A stretch of 64,000 nucleotides of DNA from Candidatus Kouleothrix ribensis (GTDB lineage Bacteria; Chloroflexota; Chloroflexia; Chloroflexales; Roseiflexaceae), in NCBI GenBank assembly GCA_016722075.1, contig JADKGW010000002.1, positions 1,054,001 through 1,118,000 on the forward strand. Direction: 5' to 3'. Positions 27,884 to 36,725 of this stretch are shown one piece after another. The notes beneath the pieces are model-generated. The model made no database searches and was not told the DNA's origin. It was given only the letters and a program-made list of their open reading frames with translations. A program made the translations under genes and the position numbers. Each line of letters opens with the position of its first letter. Within the stretch, counting starts at the first letter, position 1.

Positions 27884-29224
27884 GTGACAGAACCCGCCCT
27901 GATCTCGACCGACCGGCTGCTGAGCGACCTCACGCAACTGCTTAGTGTGCCAGGCAGCCCTGGCCAGGCCGAGGCACTGGCCACAGCCGCCGCTCGCGTT
28001 GCTGCGCTCATGCATGCCCACAAGCTTCAGGTTACGACGCTCAGCACGCCAGGCGCGCCGATTGTGGTCGGCCGCCGCGCCGGCCGTAGCCCCTTCACGT
28101 TGCTGTTGTACCACCACTACGATGTGCCGCCAACCGGCCCGTGGCGCGCCTGGCACCACGATCCATTCCAGCTGGCCGAGCGCGATGGCCTGCTCTATGG
28201 CCGCGGTGTGGCCGCCGGCAAAGGACCACTGGCCGCGCATCTCAACGCAATTGCCTCGTTGCTCGAAACCGAGGGCGAGCTGCCCTGCGGTGTCGTGGTG
28301 GTCGTCGAGGGCGAGGCGCTGAGCGGCAGCCCCAACCTCGGCGCGGCCGTGGCCGAGTCGTATGCGCTGCTGAAGGCCGACGCATGCCTGGCCAGCGCGG
28401 GCGAGCGCGCGGCCGACGACCGGCCGTACTGCTACACCGGCGCGAAGGGCCTGCTGCAGGTGCGCCTGCGCGCAAGCGGTGCCAACCAGGCCCTGCCGCC
28501 CGGCCTGGCCGCCAGCGTCGCAAGCCCGGTCTGGCGATTGCTGTGGGCGCTGGGCCAGATGAAGAGCGACCAGGAAGAAGTGCTGATCGAGGGCTTCTAC
28601 GAGGATGTCGAGGGGCCAAGCCGCTCTGAGAACCAGTCGATGCGCAGCCTGCAGATGGACGAAGCCGGCCGCAAGCAGGCCTGGAACATCTCGCAATTTC
28701 TGTTCGACCTCGGCGGCGCCGCGCTGGTGCGCACCGAGACGACCCTACCAACCTGCAATGTGACCGACCTATCGGTCGAGCCGGCCAGCGAGCTGCCGAT
28801 CATCCCGCTAGCAGCGACGGCACGAATCGACTTTCAGCTGGTGCCGCGCCAGCATCCCCACGCAATCACCGAGCTGCTGCGCACACACCTGGCCGAAAAA
28901 GGCATGGCCGACATCCAGGTCGAGCGCTTGCCTGGCGGCTACCCTGGTGTCCACACTGCATTCGAGCACCCGTTCGTGCAGCGGCTGGCCGCAGTCGGCG
29001 CCGAGCTGTATGGCACGCCGCTGGCGCTGATGCCGCAGGGGCCGTTTGCGCTGCCGCTCTACTTCTTCGCCGAGGCCCTGCGTGTGCCCGTGGCCGTGAT
29101 TGGCTGCGCGCGGCCCGATAGCGCAGTCCATGCGCCCAACGAGCATATCGCAGTAGCCGACCTGATCCGCCACGGCCAGATCTTGATCGACCTGCTAGGC
29201 GCCTGCGCTACGCCAGCGCTCTAG
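27884..29224 (+). CDS. M20-family homologue with a degenerate active site
   Basis: 446 residues, GTG start with GGAG 7 nt upstream. Overall fold and length match M20 dipeptidases such as the protein at 41953-43314. First metal motif is kept (YHHYD, H78 and D80) as is the late HAPNEH. The bridging Asp is Ala111 (GRGVAAGKG against ARGASDNKG). The catalytic and metal Glu pair is A145-L146 (EGEALSGSP against EGEEEIGSP). The lid-domain DAHSG histidine is absent. The reading frame is intact over 1.3 kb, so this is a maintained gene, probably a pseudoenzyme; a single-metal activity is possible. Confidence 0.88.
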   Translation: MTEPALISTDRLLSDLTQLLSVPGSPGQAEALATAAARVAALMHAHKLQVTTLSTPGAPIVVGRRAGRSPFTLLLYHHYDVPPTGPWRAWHHDPFQLAERDGLLYGRGVAAGKGPLAAHLNAIASLLETEGELPCGVVVVVEGEALSGSPNLGAAVAESYALLKADACLASAGERAADDRPYCYTGAKGLLQVRLRASGANQALPPGLAASVASPVWRLLWALGQMKSDQEEVLIEGFYEDVEGPSRSENQSMRSLQMDEAGRKQAWNISQFLFDLGGAALVRTETTLPTCNVTDLSVEPASELPIIPLAATARIDFQLVPRQHPHAITELLRTHLAEKGMADIQVERLPGGYPGVHTAFEHPFVQRLAAVGAELYGTPLALMPQGPFALPLYFFAEALRVPVAVIGCARPDSAVHAPNEHIAVADLIRHGQILIDLLGACATPAL

Positions 29225-29242
29225 CGCCAGGCCCCATGGTGT

Positions 29243-29271
29243 TTGACAGCTCGGGCCGCTTGTGGTAGGAT
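29243..29271 (+). promoter_or_regulatory. Sigma-70 promoter of tRNA-Met
   Basis: TTGACA (29243-29248), 17 bp, TAGGAT (29266-29271). The start near 29278 leaves about 37 nt of 5' leader before the tRNA. Confidence 0.7.
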
Positions 29272-29314
29272 GCAGCTCGCGCAATTATAGAATTGCGTTT
29301 CTTTATGCCAATCT

Positions 29315-29390
29315 GCCGGTGTAGCTCAGTGGTTAGAGCGAGCGACTCATAATCGCTAGGTCACTGGTTCAAGTCCAGTCACCGGCACCA
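29315..29390 (+). tRNA. tRNA-Met (anticodon CAT)
   Basis: 76 nt including the encoded CCA. Acceptor stem GCCGGTG pairs with CACCGGC; the anticodon stem GCGA/TCGC flanks loop CTCATAA with CAT at 29348-29350; T-loop GGTTCAAGTCC. Sequence around the anticodon resembles elongator tRNA-Met, but a tRNA-Ile2 with lysidine-modified CAT cannot be excluded by eye. Confidence 0.93.
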
Positions 29391-29595
29391 GTATGCCATA
29401 GGTGTGCGGCCAACCGCACCTACCCCTACCAGCACGCATGTTGCGAGCGCCCCGGTTCTCGAATGCAGAGCCGGGGCGTCGCTGTCTCCACAGAGCTGCA
29501 TTGCCGGCCCATAGAGTTGCACTATACACCCTGCGATTGTTTCGAGATCGCCGTACATTGGCTATGGTACCGCAATGCTTAAGTAGATCTGCCGC

Positions 29596-29604
29596 TGCTA
29601 TACT
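29596..29604 (+). promoter_or_regulatory. Extended -10 element
   Basis: TGCTATACT, 47 nt upstream of the STAS protein start. Confidence 0.5.
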
Positions 29605-29650
29605 TTAGGTGCAAAAAGATTCGGTTTGCGCGCATGCAGGAGCACGTCTC

Positions 29651-30661
29651 ATGACAATTACCCCGCGCAGAATCGCGATCGGGCTACTCGGGCTGCTCTT
29701 GGTCAGCACACTTGCAGTTATTCTGATCGACGTCGGCATGAGCACCGTTACAACGCTCACTTATATCGATGTACTGGCCGCAGCTATCTTCGGTGCGCTG
29801 CTCTGGACTACCTGGCGAGGTTGGGCCTACTCTTCATATGCGCTGATCATCATCATAACCTTGCTGGTCGGCGGTGCGTTGAACGAGCCATTCCTCACGC
29901 AGCGGTTCAGCGGAGCGCTACTGATGCCCGCAATTGTTGCACTGGTGCTGGCCGGCCCACGCTGGATTATTGGCAGCGCCGTCTGTTCGCTCCTACTCCT
30001 CTTGATACGGGCGGGATGGCAGGGCGTTTATGCCGAACCGATAACGCTCTTGATCCATGGCATAAGCGTGGGTGGGCTGGTGCTGGGGCGTCTGGTGACC
30101 ATGAGCGCGCTCCAGGCGGGTGCGCGCGCGCAAGCGGCCGCCGAAACATCAGCTGCGGCCCTTCAGTTGGCAAATGCCAACCTCGAGCAGCGCGTGGCCG
30201 AGCGCACTGCCGAAGTGCAGGCAGCGCTGTGCGAGGTCGAGGCGCGCGCGACCGAGCAAGCACACCTGCTGGCCGAGGTTGAGCAGCAACGCCTTGCGAT
30301 TCGCGATATGAGCGTGCCGGTACTGCCGATCTCGACCAAGGCGCTGATGATGCCGCTGGTTGGGGCGCTAGATAGCGATCGGCTGCACCTGCTACAGCAG
30401 CAGGCGCTCCAGCGCATTGAACAATCGTCGGCCACACACCTGATCCTCGATATCACCGGCGTGACTGTGGTCGACACGCAAGTCGCACAGGGGCTGATCC
30501 AGGTTGTGCAGGCGGCGCGGCTGCTTGGGGCCGAGGTCGTGCTGGTCGGCATTCGCCCCGAGGTTGCACAAACTATGGTCGGGCTGGGGATTCAGCTGAC
30601 CGGAACGACCACCCACAGTAGCTTGCAAGAGGGGATTACCTACGCCCTTCAGCATGGCTAA
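29651..30661 (+). CDS. Membrane STAS-domain protein (RsbR-like)
   Basis: 336 residues from ATG 29651 (AGGAG 8 nt upstream). Five or six membrane helices (about 5-155) form an uncharacterised input domain. A coiled coil (about 160-220, LEQRVAERTAEVQAALCEVE) joins to a C-terminal STAS domain (about 225-335) with the STAS signature HLILDITGVTVVDTQVAQGL. RsbR-type STAS proteins act in stressosome-like partner-switching cascades; no kinase or phosphatase partner is adjacent. A terminator follows. Confidence 0.88.
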   Translation: MTITPRRIAIGLLGLLLVSTLAVILIDVGMSTVTTLTYIDVLAAAIFGALLWTTWRGWAYSSYALIIIITLLVGGALNEPFLTQRFSGALLMPAIVALVLAGPRWIIGSAVCSLLLLLIRAGWQGVYAEPITLLIHGISVGGLVLGRLVTMSALQAGARAQAAAETSAAALQLANANLEQRVAERTAEVQAALCEVEARATEQAHLLAEVEQQRLAIRDMSVPVLPISTKALMMPLVGALDSDRLHLLQQQALQRIEQSSATHLILDITGVTVVDTQVAQGLIQVVQAARLLGAEVVLVGIRPEVAQTMVGLGIQLTGTTTHSSLQEGITYALQHG

Positions 30662-30720
30662 TTGAACAGTGGCCGGCGCCTGATCGTGCGGCCGGCCTGC
30701 GGCGCACGCCCATACTCACA

Positions 30721-30756
30721 AACCCGCCCACCGCTCACGCGCGCCGGCGGGTTTTT
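30721..30756 (+). terminator. Rho-independent terminator
   Basis: AACCCGCC (30721-30728) pairs with GGCGGGTT (30746-30753), then TTT; the loop contains further GC pairing. It ends the STAS gene transcript. Confidence 0.75.
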
Positions 30757-30893
30757 GGTTGGTGCGCTCGGAGCAGGCACCAGCGGCAACGGAAGATCGT
30801 ACAAGCGCCGCGCGGCCGCCGGCAAAAACCGCCGACTGCATCCGCTCTGCTCGTTGCTTTACTATTCATTATGCAGCCGCCTATGCTATACTC

Positions 30894-30902
30894 GCACCAG
30901 CG
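30894..30902 (+). promoter_or_regulatory. Extended -10 element of the C25 peptidase gene
   Basis: TGCTATACT lies 38 nt before ATG 30940. Its position inside an upstream in-frame extension argues against the earlier ATG at 30871. Confidence 0.55.
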
Positions 30903-30939
30903 CCGTGCTGTGGCGCCCGAGCCGCATGATGACGATTCA

Positions 30940-33735
30940 ATGAGCACAATGAAGTATATCTCGCGTATGTTCCTGATCGGCGTGTGCCTGGCCGGCGTGG
31001 CGCTGGTGCAGCTGCCGGCTGCGCGCGCCGGCGCACCCGAGCCGCCGCAGATTACGCCGCTGGCCGGAGGCGTGCGAGTTGTATGGGCCGGCGCGGCCGG
31101 CGCGCTGCGCGACCTGAGCCAACACCCCGACTCGCCAGCGCTGGCGACGATCGGCGGTGTGCGCCTGCCGGCCCAGCTGGTGGCCTTACAGATCGCGGGC
31201 ACGGGCGCGGTAGCACCACGGATCGAGCAGCTGGCGAGTGAGCCCTGGAGCGGCAGCGTGCCTGCGGCCGAAATCGCGATCCCGCAGCTGGCCGGCGGTG
31301 ATGCGCGGCCCGGCCTGGCTCAGCACCTGCCTGCCACGCTGCCGCAATCGCCGGTGCTGCTGCTGCGCGAGGCCTGGCTGCGCGGCACGCGCATCGCCGT
31401 GCTGGCGCTTAGCCCGGTCTTCTCGCAGGCAGGCGCGGCACGTGCGGTTACGGCGCTCACCTTCAGCGTGCCTGGTGCATCCGAGCTGCCGGCCGATATA
31501 ACCAGCCTGCTCGATGCACCTGGGCCATTTCTGCCGAGCGCGCCACCCGCCAACCCGGCCGCCGGCATAGGCTGGAAGATCCACGTGACTCAGCCCGGCA
31601 TCCAGCGCCTCAGCGCCGCCGGGCTGACGGCTGCCGGCGTGCCGCTCGGCAACCCCGCGCTGCTGCATCTCTACCACAACGGTGCCGAGCTGGCGATCCA
31701 GCAGCTCGGCGCCGGCGCGAGCCTCGAGCTGCGCTTCTATGCCGGCCCGCCCGGCGACCGCTGGAACAGTGCCGATACTTACTGGCTAACCCTCGAGAGC
31801 CTGCCGGGCCAGCGCATGGCACCGCGCTCGGTGGCGCCGGCTGGCGCCACGCTCAGCCCATTCGCGTTCGAGCGCGGCGTGTGGCGCAACAACACGCTGT
31901 ACGACTCACTGCTGGCCGGGGCCGACGGCGACCACTGGTTCGCGGTCGATATGCGGATTGCCCCGGCGCCGCCGGGCCAGCCGCCCACACCGCCGGTGAT
32001 CACCACCGCCACGATCACCCCAACACTAACGATGATGGCTGGCCCGACCAGCATCACAGTGGCCGGCAGCAGCTACCTCGATGCCGATCACACATTGCAG
32101 GTGACGGTGGCCGGCAGCACTGGCACCGCCACCTGGAGCGGCGTAGGCGATTGGGCGCAAACGCTGACCTTCGCGCAGCCCGCCAGCACGATCGTGCTGA
32201 CGCTGCCGCCGGCCAGTAGCCCCGACGGCTACGAGATCGATAATGTGGCCTGGGAGCTACCGGTCGTGCTGGATCTCAAGGGGCGTGGGGCGGCGTTTGT
32301 GGGGCGCGCAGGCAGCTGGCGCTACCAGCTGGCACACGCCCCGGCCGGCGCAACACTCTACGATGTGACCAACCCAGGCGCGCCGCAGCTACTCGACGGC
32401 CTGCTGCCGATCGACGCGACCAACAGCCAGTTCGAAGATGGGGCAGATGGGGCGGATGCGCGCCGGTATGTGCTGGCAGGCACCGGCACGCTGTTCGCGC
32501 CGACAATCAGCCGCAGCCAGCCGTTCGACTTCGCAACACCTGCGCGCGTGCTGTATATCGTTCCTGCCGAGCTGCGCGCCGCGCTTGGCCCGCTGCTCGC
32601 GCGGCGGCAGGCCCAGGGCTACGCCGTGCGCGCGATCGACGCCCAGGCGATCTACGATACCTGGAGCTATGGCCAGGTGTCGCCGCTGGCGATTCGCGAT
32701 TTCTTGCGCTACGCGGCGGCCACCTGGGCCACCCAGCCGGCCGGCGTCACACTCGTGGGCGACGGCACATCCGACCCGCTGAACTACACCAAGCGCAACA
32801 ACACCAACTATATCCCGCCATTCCTGGCCAATGCCGACCCATGGATCGGCGAGACTGCCTGCGAGAGCTGCTTCGCGCGCCTGCAGGGCGCAAGCCCGCA
32901 GCTCGACGCATTGCCGGATCTGGCAGTGGCGCGCCTGCCCGCCCGCAACCCGGCCGAGCTCAGCGCGCTGGTGAGCAAGATCATAACCTACGAAACCAGC
33001 CCGCTCGATCTCTCGTGGCGCTCGCGGGCCGTGTTCGTGGCCGATAACTACCGCGACGAGCAGAACAAAGCCGACGGCGCGGGCGACTTCGCGGCCTTCG
33101 CCGATGCCAGCGCGGGCCTGCAACCCCAGAACATGCAGATCCTGCGGCTCTACTATGATCCATCGCCCTCGATGCCGCCGCAGCCCTGGCGCGAGCGCAA
33201 TGCCGTGACGGCCTACAAGCGCACACTGGCGCTGCTCAGCGCCGGGGCCGGGCTGGTGAACTATGTTGGCCACGCCAGCCAGTACCAGTGGGCCGTCACC
33301 GATTACAACAAAACCCCACCATACCTGCTCGGCCAGTACGACCCCGACGACCTGACCAACGGCGCGCGCCAGCCGATCGTGCTCGAGATGACCTGCCTCA
33401 CCGGGGCATTCCAGACGCCCTCATACGGCGGGACGATCGACGAGCGGCTGCTGCTGAACCCGAGCGGCGGCGCGATTGGCGTGTGGGCGCCTACCGGCCA
33501 GGGCGTGGCTCACGGCCACGATGCGCTCCAGCGCGGTTTCTACACCAAGCTCTGGGATGCGCCGCCGCTGAGTGCGCGGCTGGGCGAGCTGGCCGTTGCA
33601 GGCTATGCCGAGCTGTACAACAAGGGCCTATGCTGCCAGGACGCGATCTCGACCTACGCGCTGCTAGGCGACGCGATGATGCCGGCGCGGGTCATCCCGG
33701 CACACCGGCTGTACCTGCCAGCCACGCGCCGCTGA
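30940..33735 (+). CDS. Secreted C25 (gingipain-like) cysteine peptidase
   Basis: 931 residues with an N-terminal signal peptide (about 8-28, ending ARAGAPE). The middle part (about 200-520) is beta-rich with an Ig-like segment. The catalytic C25 domain spans about 545-915: FLRYAAATW, LVGDGTSDPLNYT, the catalytic His in LVNYVGHASQYQW and Cys in IVLEMTCLTGAF, then the family-typical YALLGDAMMPAR near the C-terminus. Gingipain-type enzymes cleave extracellular proteins; close relatives also act as sortases in type IX secretion. No C-terminal type IX signal or LPxTG is visible. Confidence 0.87.
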   Translation: MSTMKYISRMFLIGVCLAGVALVQLPAARAGAPEPPQITPLAGGVRVVWAGAAGALRDLSQHPDSPALATIGGVRLPAQLVALQIAGTGAVAPRIEQLASEPWSGSVPAAEIAIPQLAGGDARPGLAQHLPATLPQSPVLLLREAWLRGTRIAVLALSPVFSQAGAARAVTALTFSVPGASELPADITSLLDAPGPFLPSAPPANPAAGIGWKIHVTQPGIQRLSAAGLTAAGVPLGNPALLHLYHNGAELAIQQLGAGASLELRFYAGPPGDRWNSADTYWLTLESLPGQRMAPRSVAPAGATLSPFAFERGVWRNNTLYDSLLAGADGDHWFAVDMRIAPAPPGQPPTPPVITTATITPTLTMMAGPTSITVAGSSYLDADHTLQVTVAGSTGTATWSGVGDWAQTLTFAQPASTIVLTLPPASSPDGYEIDNVAWELPVVLDLKGRGAAFVGRAGSWRYQLAHAPAGATLYDVTNPGAPQLLDGLLPIDATNSQFEDGADGADARRYVLAGTGTLFAPTISRSQPFDFATPARVLYIVPAELRAALGPLLARRQAQGYAVRAIDAQAIYDTWSYGQVSPLAIRDFLRYAAATWATQPAGVTLVGDGTSDPLNYTKRNNTNYIPPFLANADPWIGETACESCFARLQGASPQLDALPDLAVARLPARNPAELSALVSKIITYETSPLDLSWRSRAVFVADNYRDEQNKADGAGDFAAFADASAGLQPQNMQILRLYYDPSPSMPPQPWRERNAVTAYKRTLALLSAGAGLVNYVGHASQYQWAVTDYNKTPPYLLGQYDPDDLTNGARQPIVLEMTCLTGAFQTPSYGGTIDERLLLNPSGGAIGVWAPTGQGVAHGHDALQRGFYTKLWDAPPLSARLGELAVAGYAELYNKGLCCQDAISTYALLGDAMMPARVIPAHRLYLPATRR

Positions 33736-33736
33736 G

Positions 33737-34126
33737 CTAGGCCTCGTGGCGCGCCAGGCGGTCGGCCAGGTAGACCGCCAGCACGCCCACGGCATAGGCT
33801 GCCAGATCATACCAGCTGAAGCCCGTCCCCAGCACGATCGCGCCGAGCCTGAGCACAGGGTTGCCGCTGCGCGCCATGCGCGCCGGTATGCCGCTAATCT
33901 GAAATGCCTCGATCGCTGCTACCAGCCCGAACGCGGCCAGCGCCACGCCGCCAGGCGCGCGCGCAGGGGCAATTGCGCGCAGCACCAGGTAGAGCAACAC
34001 CGCGTAGAGCGCATCGCCGAGGTATTTGTCGAGCAAGGCCGTGCCGCTATGCAGCGTGCGCGAAAGCACGCCGATCAGGATGATCGCCAGGGCGGTGGCC
34101 AGGTAGGCCTTACGTGGGCTGAGCAT
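33737..34126 (-). CDS. DUF2809 membrane protein
   Basis: 129 residues with four membrane helices. It carries the DUF2809 pattern: KYLGDALYAVLLYLVLR, an EAFQ motif (IEAFQISGIPAR) and a closing GTGFSWYDLAAYAVG. Function unknown in the family. It starts 7 nt after the glgX stop on the same strand and ends 1 nt from the end of the convergent C25 gene. Confidence 0.85.
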   Translation of the reverse strand: MLSPRKAYLATALAIILIGVLSRTLHSGTALLDKYLGDALYAVLLYLVLRAIAPARAPGGVALAAFGLVAAIEAFQISGIPARMARSGNPVLRLGAIVLGTGFSWYDLAAYAVGVLAVYLADRLARHEA

Positions 34127-34133
34127 GGGCGGG

Positions 34134-36266
34134 CTACGAGGCCGGCTGCTGCCGTAGTAGCGTCAGCGAGCGCCCGCGCAGCCTGTAGGGGACACCGGGT
34201 GCGAATGCCAGCGTGACAGTATTCTCGGGCGCATACGTATCGACAAGCACCTCCCAGGGCGGTGCGTTGGCGTCGCCGGGCAGCATAAAAGCGATGTCGT
34301 CGGCGTGGGCATTTAGCAGCAGCAGCAACACGTCGTCGTGGATCACATTGCCATGCTCGTCCCACTCATTCATCACCTGGCCATTGAGCTTCATGCCCAG
34401 CGCGTGGGTGAAGGTCTCGCTCCACTCGCGGTCGCTCATCTCCTCGCCGTCGGGCCGGAACCACTCGATATCATAGACGTGGCTGCCCTGGATGCTGCGG
34501 CCCTGGAAGAACTTGCGCCGGTGCAGTGCCGGGTGCTGGTTGCGGATGCGGATCAGCGTGCGGGTGAATTCAAGCAGCTTGCGCCCGGCAGCATCAAGCC
34601 TCCAATCGATCCAGTTCAGCTCGTTGTCCTGGCAGTAGGTATTGTTGTTGCCATACTGGGTGCGGTTACGCTCGTCGCCCGAGAGCAACATCGGCACACC
34701 TTGCGAGAGCATCAGCGTCGCAATGAAGTTGCGCTGCTGGCGGGCGCGCAGCTCGTTGATCGCCGGGTCGTCGCTCGGGCCTTCGACCCCATGATTCCAC
34801 GAGCTATTATGGCTCTCGCCATCGCGATTATCTTCGCCGTTGGCCTCGTTGTGTTTGTAGTTATAGCTCACCAGATCGCGCAGCGTGAACCCGTCGTGCG
34901 CGGTGATGAAGTTGATACTGGCGTAGGGGCGCCGGCCATTATGCTTGTACAGGTCGCTCGAGCCGGTCAGGCGGTAGGCCAGCTCGGCGGTGTGAATGGC
35001 ATCGCCCTTCCAGTAGCGCCGTAGCGCATCGCGATACTTGCCATTCCACTCGGCCCATAGCACGGGGAAATTGCCAACCTGATAGCCGCCGGGGCCAATA
35101 TCCCACGGCTCGGCGATCAGCTTGGTCTGTGACAGGATCGGATCCTGGTGGATCATGTCGAAGAACGTCGTAAGCCGGGCGTCGGCGTGCAGGCCGCGCG
35201 CCAGCGTAGCCGCCAGGTCGAAGCGGAAGCCATCGACGTGCATCTCGGTGACCCAGTAGCGTAGGCTGTCCATGATCAGCTGTAGGGTATGCGGGTGCAG
35301 CATGCTCAGGCTGTTGCCACAGCCGGTGTAGTCGATATACTCGCGCACATTGCCGGGCATCTGGCGGTAGTACACCAGGTTATCGATCCCGCGGTACGCG
35401 AGCGTCGGGCCAAGCCGGCCGGCCTCGCAGGTATGATTGTAGACCACGTCGAGGATCACCTCGATGCCGGCGGCGTGCAGTGCCTTGACCATCTGCTTGA
35501 ACTCGCGTACCTGGCCGCCGTCGCTGCCAACACTGCTGTAGCGCGGGTCGGGCGCGAAGTAGCCAAGCGTATTGTAGCCCCAGTAGTTGACCTTGCCCAT
35601 GTCGACCAGGAAACGCTCGTCGATATGGTGGTGGATCGGCAACAGCTCGACGGCGGTGATCCCAAGCGACTTCAGGTAGTCGACTGCCGGTGGTGTAGCC
35701 AGGCCAGCGTAGCTGCCGCGCAGGTGTTCAGGCACCTCGGGGTGTAGCTTGGTAAAGCCCTTAACGTGCAGCTCGTAGATGATCGACTTGTGCAGCGGCG
35801 TAGCCGGCGGCCGATCGCCCTCCCAATCGAAGGCCGGATCGATCACCACGCTGCGCGGCACGTATGGGGCGCTGTCGCGCACATCGGGCACCAGGTCTTC
35901 GTACGGGTTGCCATACATATAGCCATACACAGCGTTGTGATAGGTCAGCTCGCCAGTGATCGCCTTGGCGTAGGGGTCGATCAGCAGCTTGGCCGGTGTG
36001 TAGCGCAGGCCGTGCTCGGGTGCATACGGGCCATAGACGCGGTAGCCATACACCTGGCCGGGCTGAATGCCTGGTAGATACGCGTGCCAGACATTATCGG
36101 TTTGCTCGGGCATAGCGATGCGCTCGCGCTCGTGGGGCGCGTCGGGCGCATCGAACAGGCACAGCTCGACGCCCGTCGCACTCTGCGCGAATAGCGCGAA
36201 ATTGACGCCCTGCCCATCCCAGGTTGCGCCAAATGGGTAAGGCCGGCCTGGCCAAAGTTGTGTCAT
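34134..36266 (-). CDS. glgX: Glycogen debranching enzyme GlgX
   Basis: Isoamylase-type GH13_11 enzyme cleaving alpha-1,6 branches of glycogen. 710 residues, normal length, cytosolic. Order: CBM48 (about 8-110, FGATWDGQGVNFALFAQ), GH13 barrel with the four signature regions: VVYNHTCE, DGFRFDLAATLAR (nucleophile Asp), KLIAEPWDIGPGGYQVG (acid/base Glu) and NFITAHDGFTL; C-terminal beta domain about 610-710. GGGGAG ribosome site 7 nt before ATG. Heads a two-gene unit with the DUF2809 gene. Confidence 0.96.
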   Translation of the reverse strand: MTQLWPGRPYPFGATWDGQGVNFALFAQSATGVELCLFDAPDAPHERERIAMPEQTDNVWHAYLPGIQPGQVYGYRVYGPYAPEHGLRYTPAKLLIDPYAKAITGELTYHNAVYGYMYGNPYEDLVPDVRDSAPYVPRSVVIDPAFDWEGDRPPATPLHKSIIYELHVKGFTKLHPEVPEHLRGSYAGLATPPAVDYLKSLGITAVELLPIHHHIDERFLVDMGKVNYWGYNTLGYFAPDPRYSSVGSDGGQVREFKQMVKALHAAGIEVILDVVYNHTCEAGRLGPTLAYRGIDNLVYYRQMPGNVREYIDYTGCGNSLSMLHPHTLQLIMDSLRYWVTEMHVDGFRFDLAATLARGLHADARLTTFFDMIHQDPILSQTKLIAEPWDIGPGGYQVGNFPVLWAEWNGKYRDALRRYWKGDAIHTAELAYRLTGSSDLYKHNGRRPYASINFITAHDGFTLRDLVSYNYKHNEANGEDNRDGESHNSSWNHGVEGPSDDPAINELRARQQRNFIATLMLSQGVPMLLSGDERNRTQYGNNNTYCQDNELNWIDWRLDAAGRKLLEFTRTLIRIRNQHPALHRRKFFQGRSIQGSHVYDIEWFRPDGEEMSDREWSETFTHALGMKLNGQVMNEWDEHGNVIHDDVLLLLLNAHADDIAFMLPGDANAPPWEVLVDTYAPENTVTLAFAPGVPYRLRGRSLTLLRQQPAS

Positions 36267-36613
36267 CGTTATGCTCCCCTGGCGGATCGTAGTAGGCAGC
36301 TGTCTTTTCTGCTTTGAAGAACGACCGAATCACCCGAATTCGCAGCCGCCAGCATGGGCATGCGCGCAACTGATCCACCACACAAGGCTACTATTGTACG
36401 CAACATTGCCGCCGGCAGATCTCAAGCACCGAAATGTTGGTGATGCTCTGACGGCGGCCATGGCACTGGCCCGCGCAGAGCACAGTGCTCGCGCAGGGCC
36501 ACACACAATGTGCCGGTACACAGCACATCCACGGCGCATGCCGGCTCAATTGTTCTGAGATTCACCATAGTATAACGCAATTTTACCGCAGCACCGGCGC
36601 GATTCGGGCCGCC
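36267..36613. other. Divergent intergenic region glgX / aminotransferase
   Basis: About 350 bp with no convincing gene. Short frames on both strands lack ribosome sites. The promoter for the aminotransferase begins at its right edge. Confidence 0.5.
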
Positions 36614-36642
36614 TTGACGGCCCCGTGCCGCTCGGCTACAAT
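36614..36642 (+). promoter_or_regulatory. Sigma-70 promoter of the aminotransferase gene
   Basis: TTGACG (36614-36619), 17 bp, TACAAT (36637-36642). The predicted start near 36649 rules out a translational start at 36642. Confidence 0.75.
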
Positions 36643-36725
36643 TGCCGATTGGAGAGACGAAAAGGGCGTTTATTAGGATCGCGCGCATGAACAGTGTTGT
36701 TCTGTCGCGCAGCGAGGAGGCATGT

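Noticed and set aside
36642..36725. Upstream in-frame start of the aminotransferase
   Set aside because: The proposed start lies inside the -10 of a good promoter.
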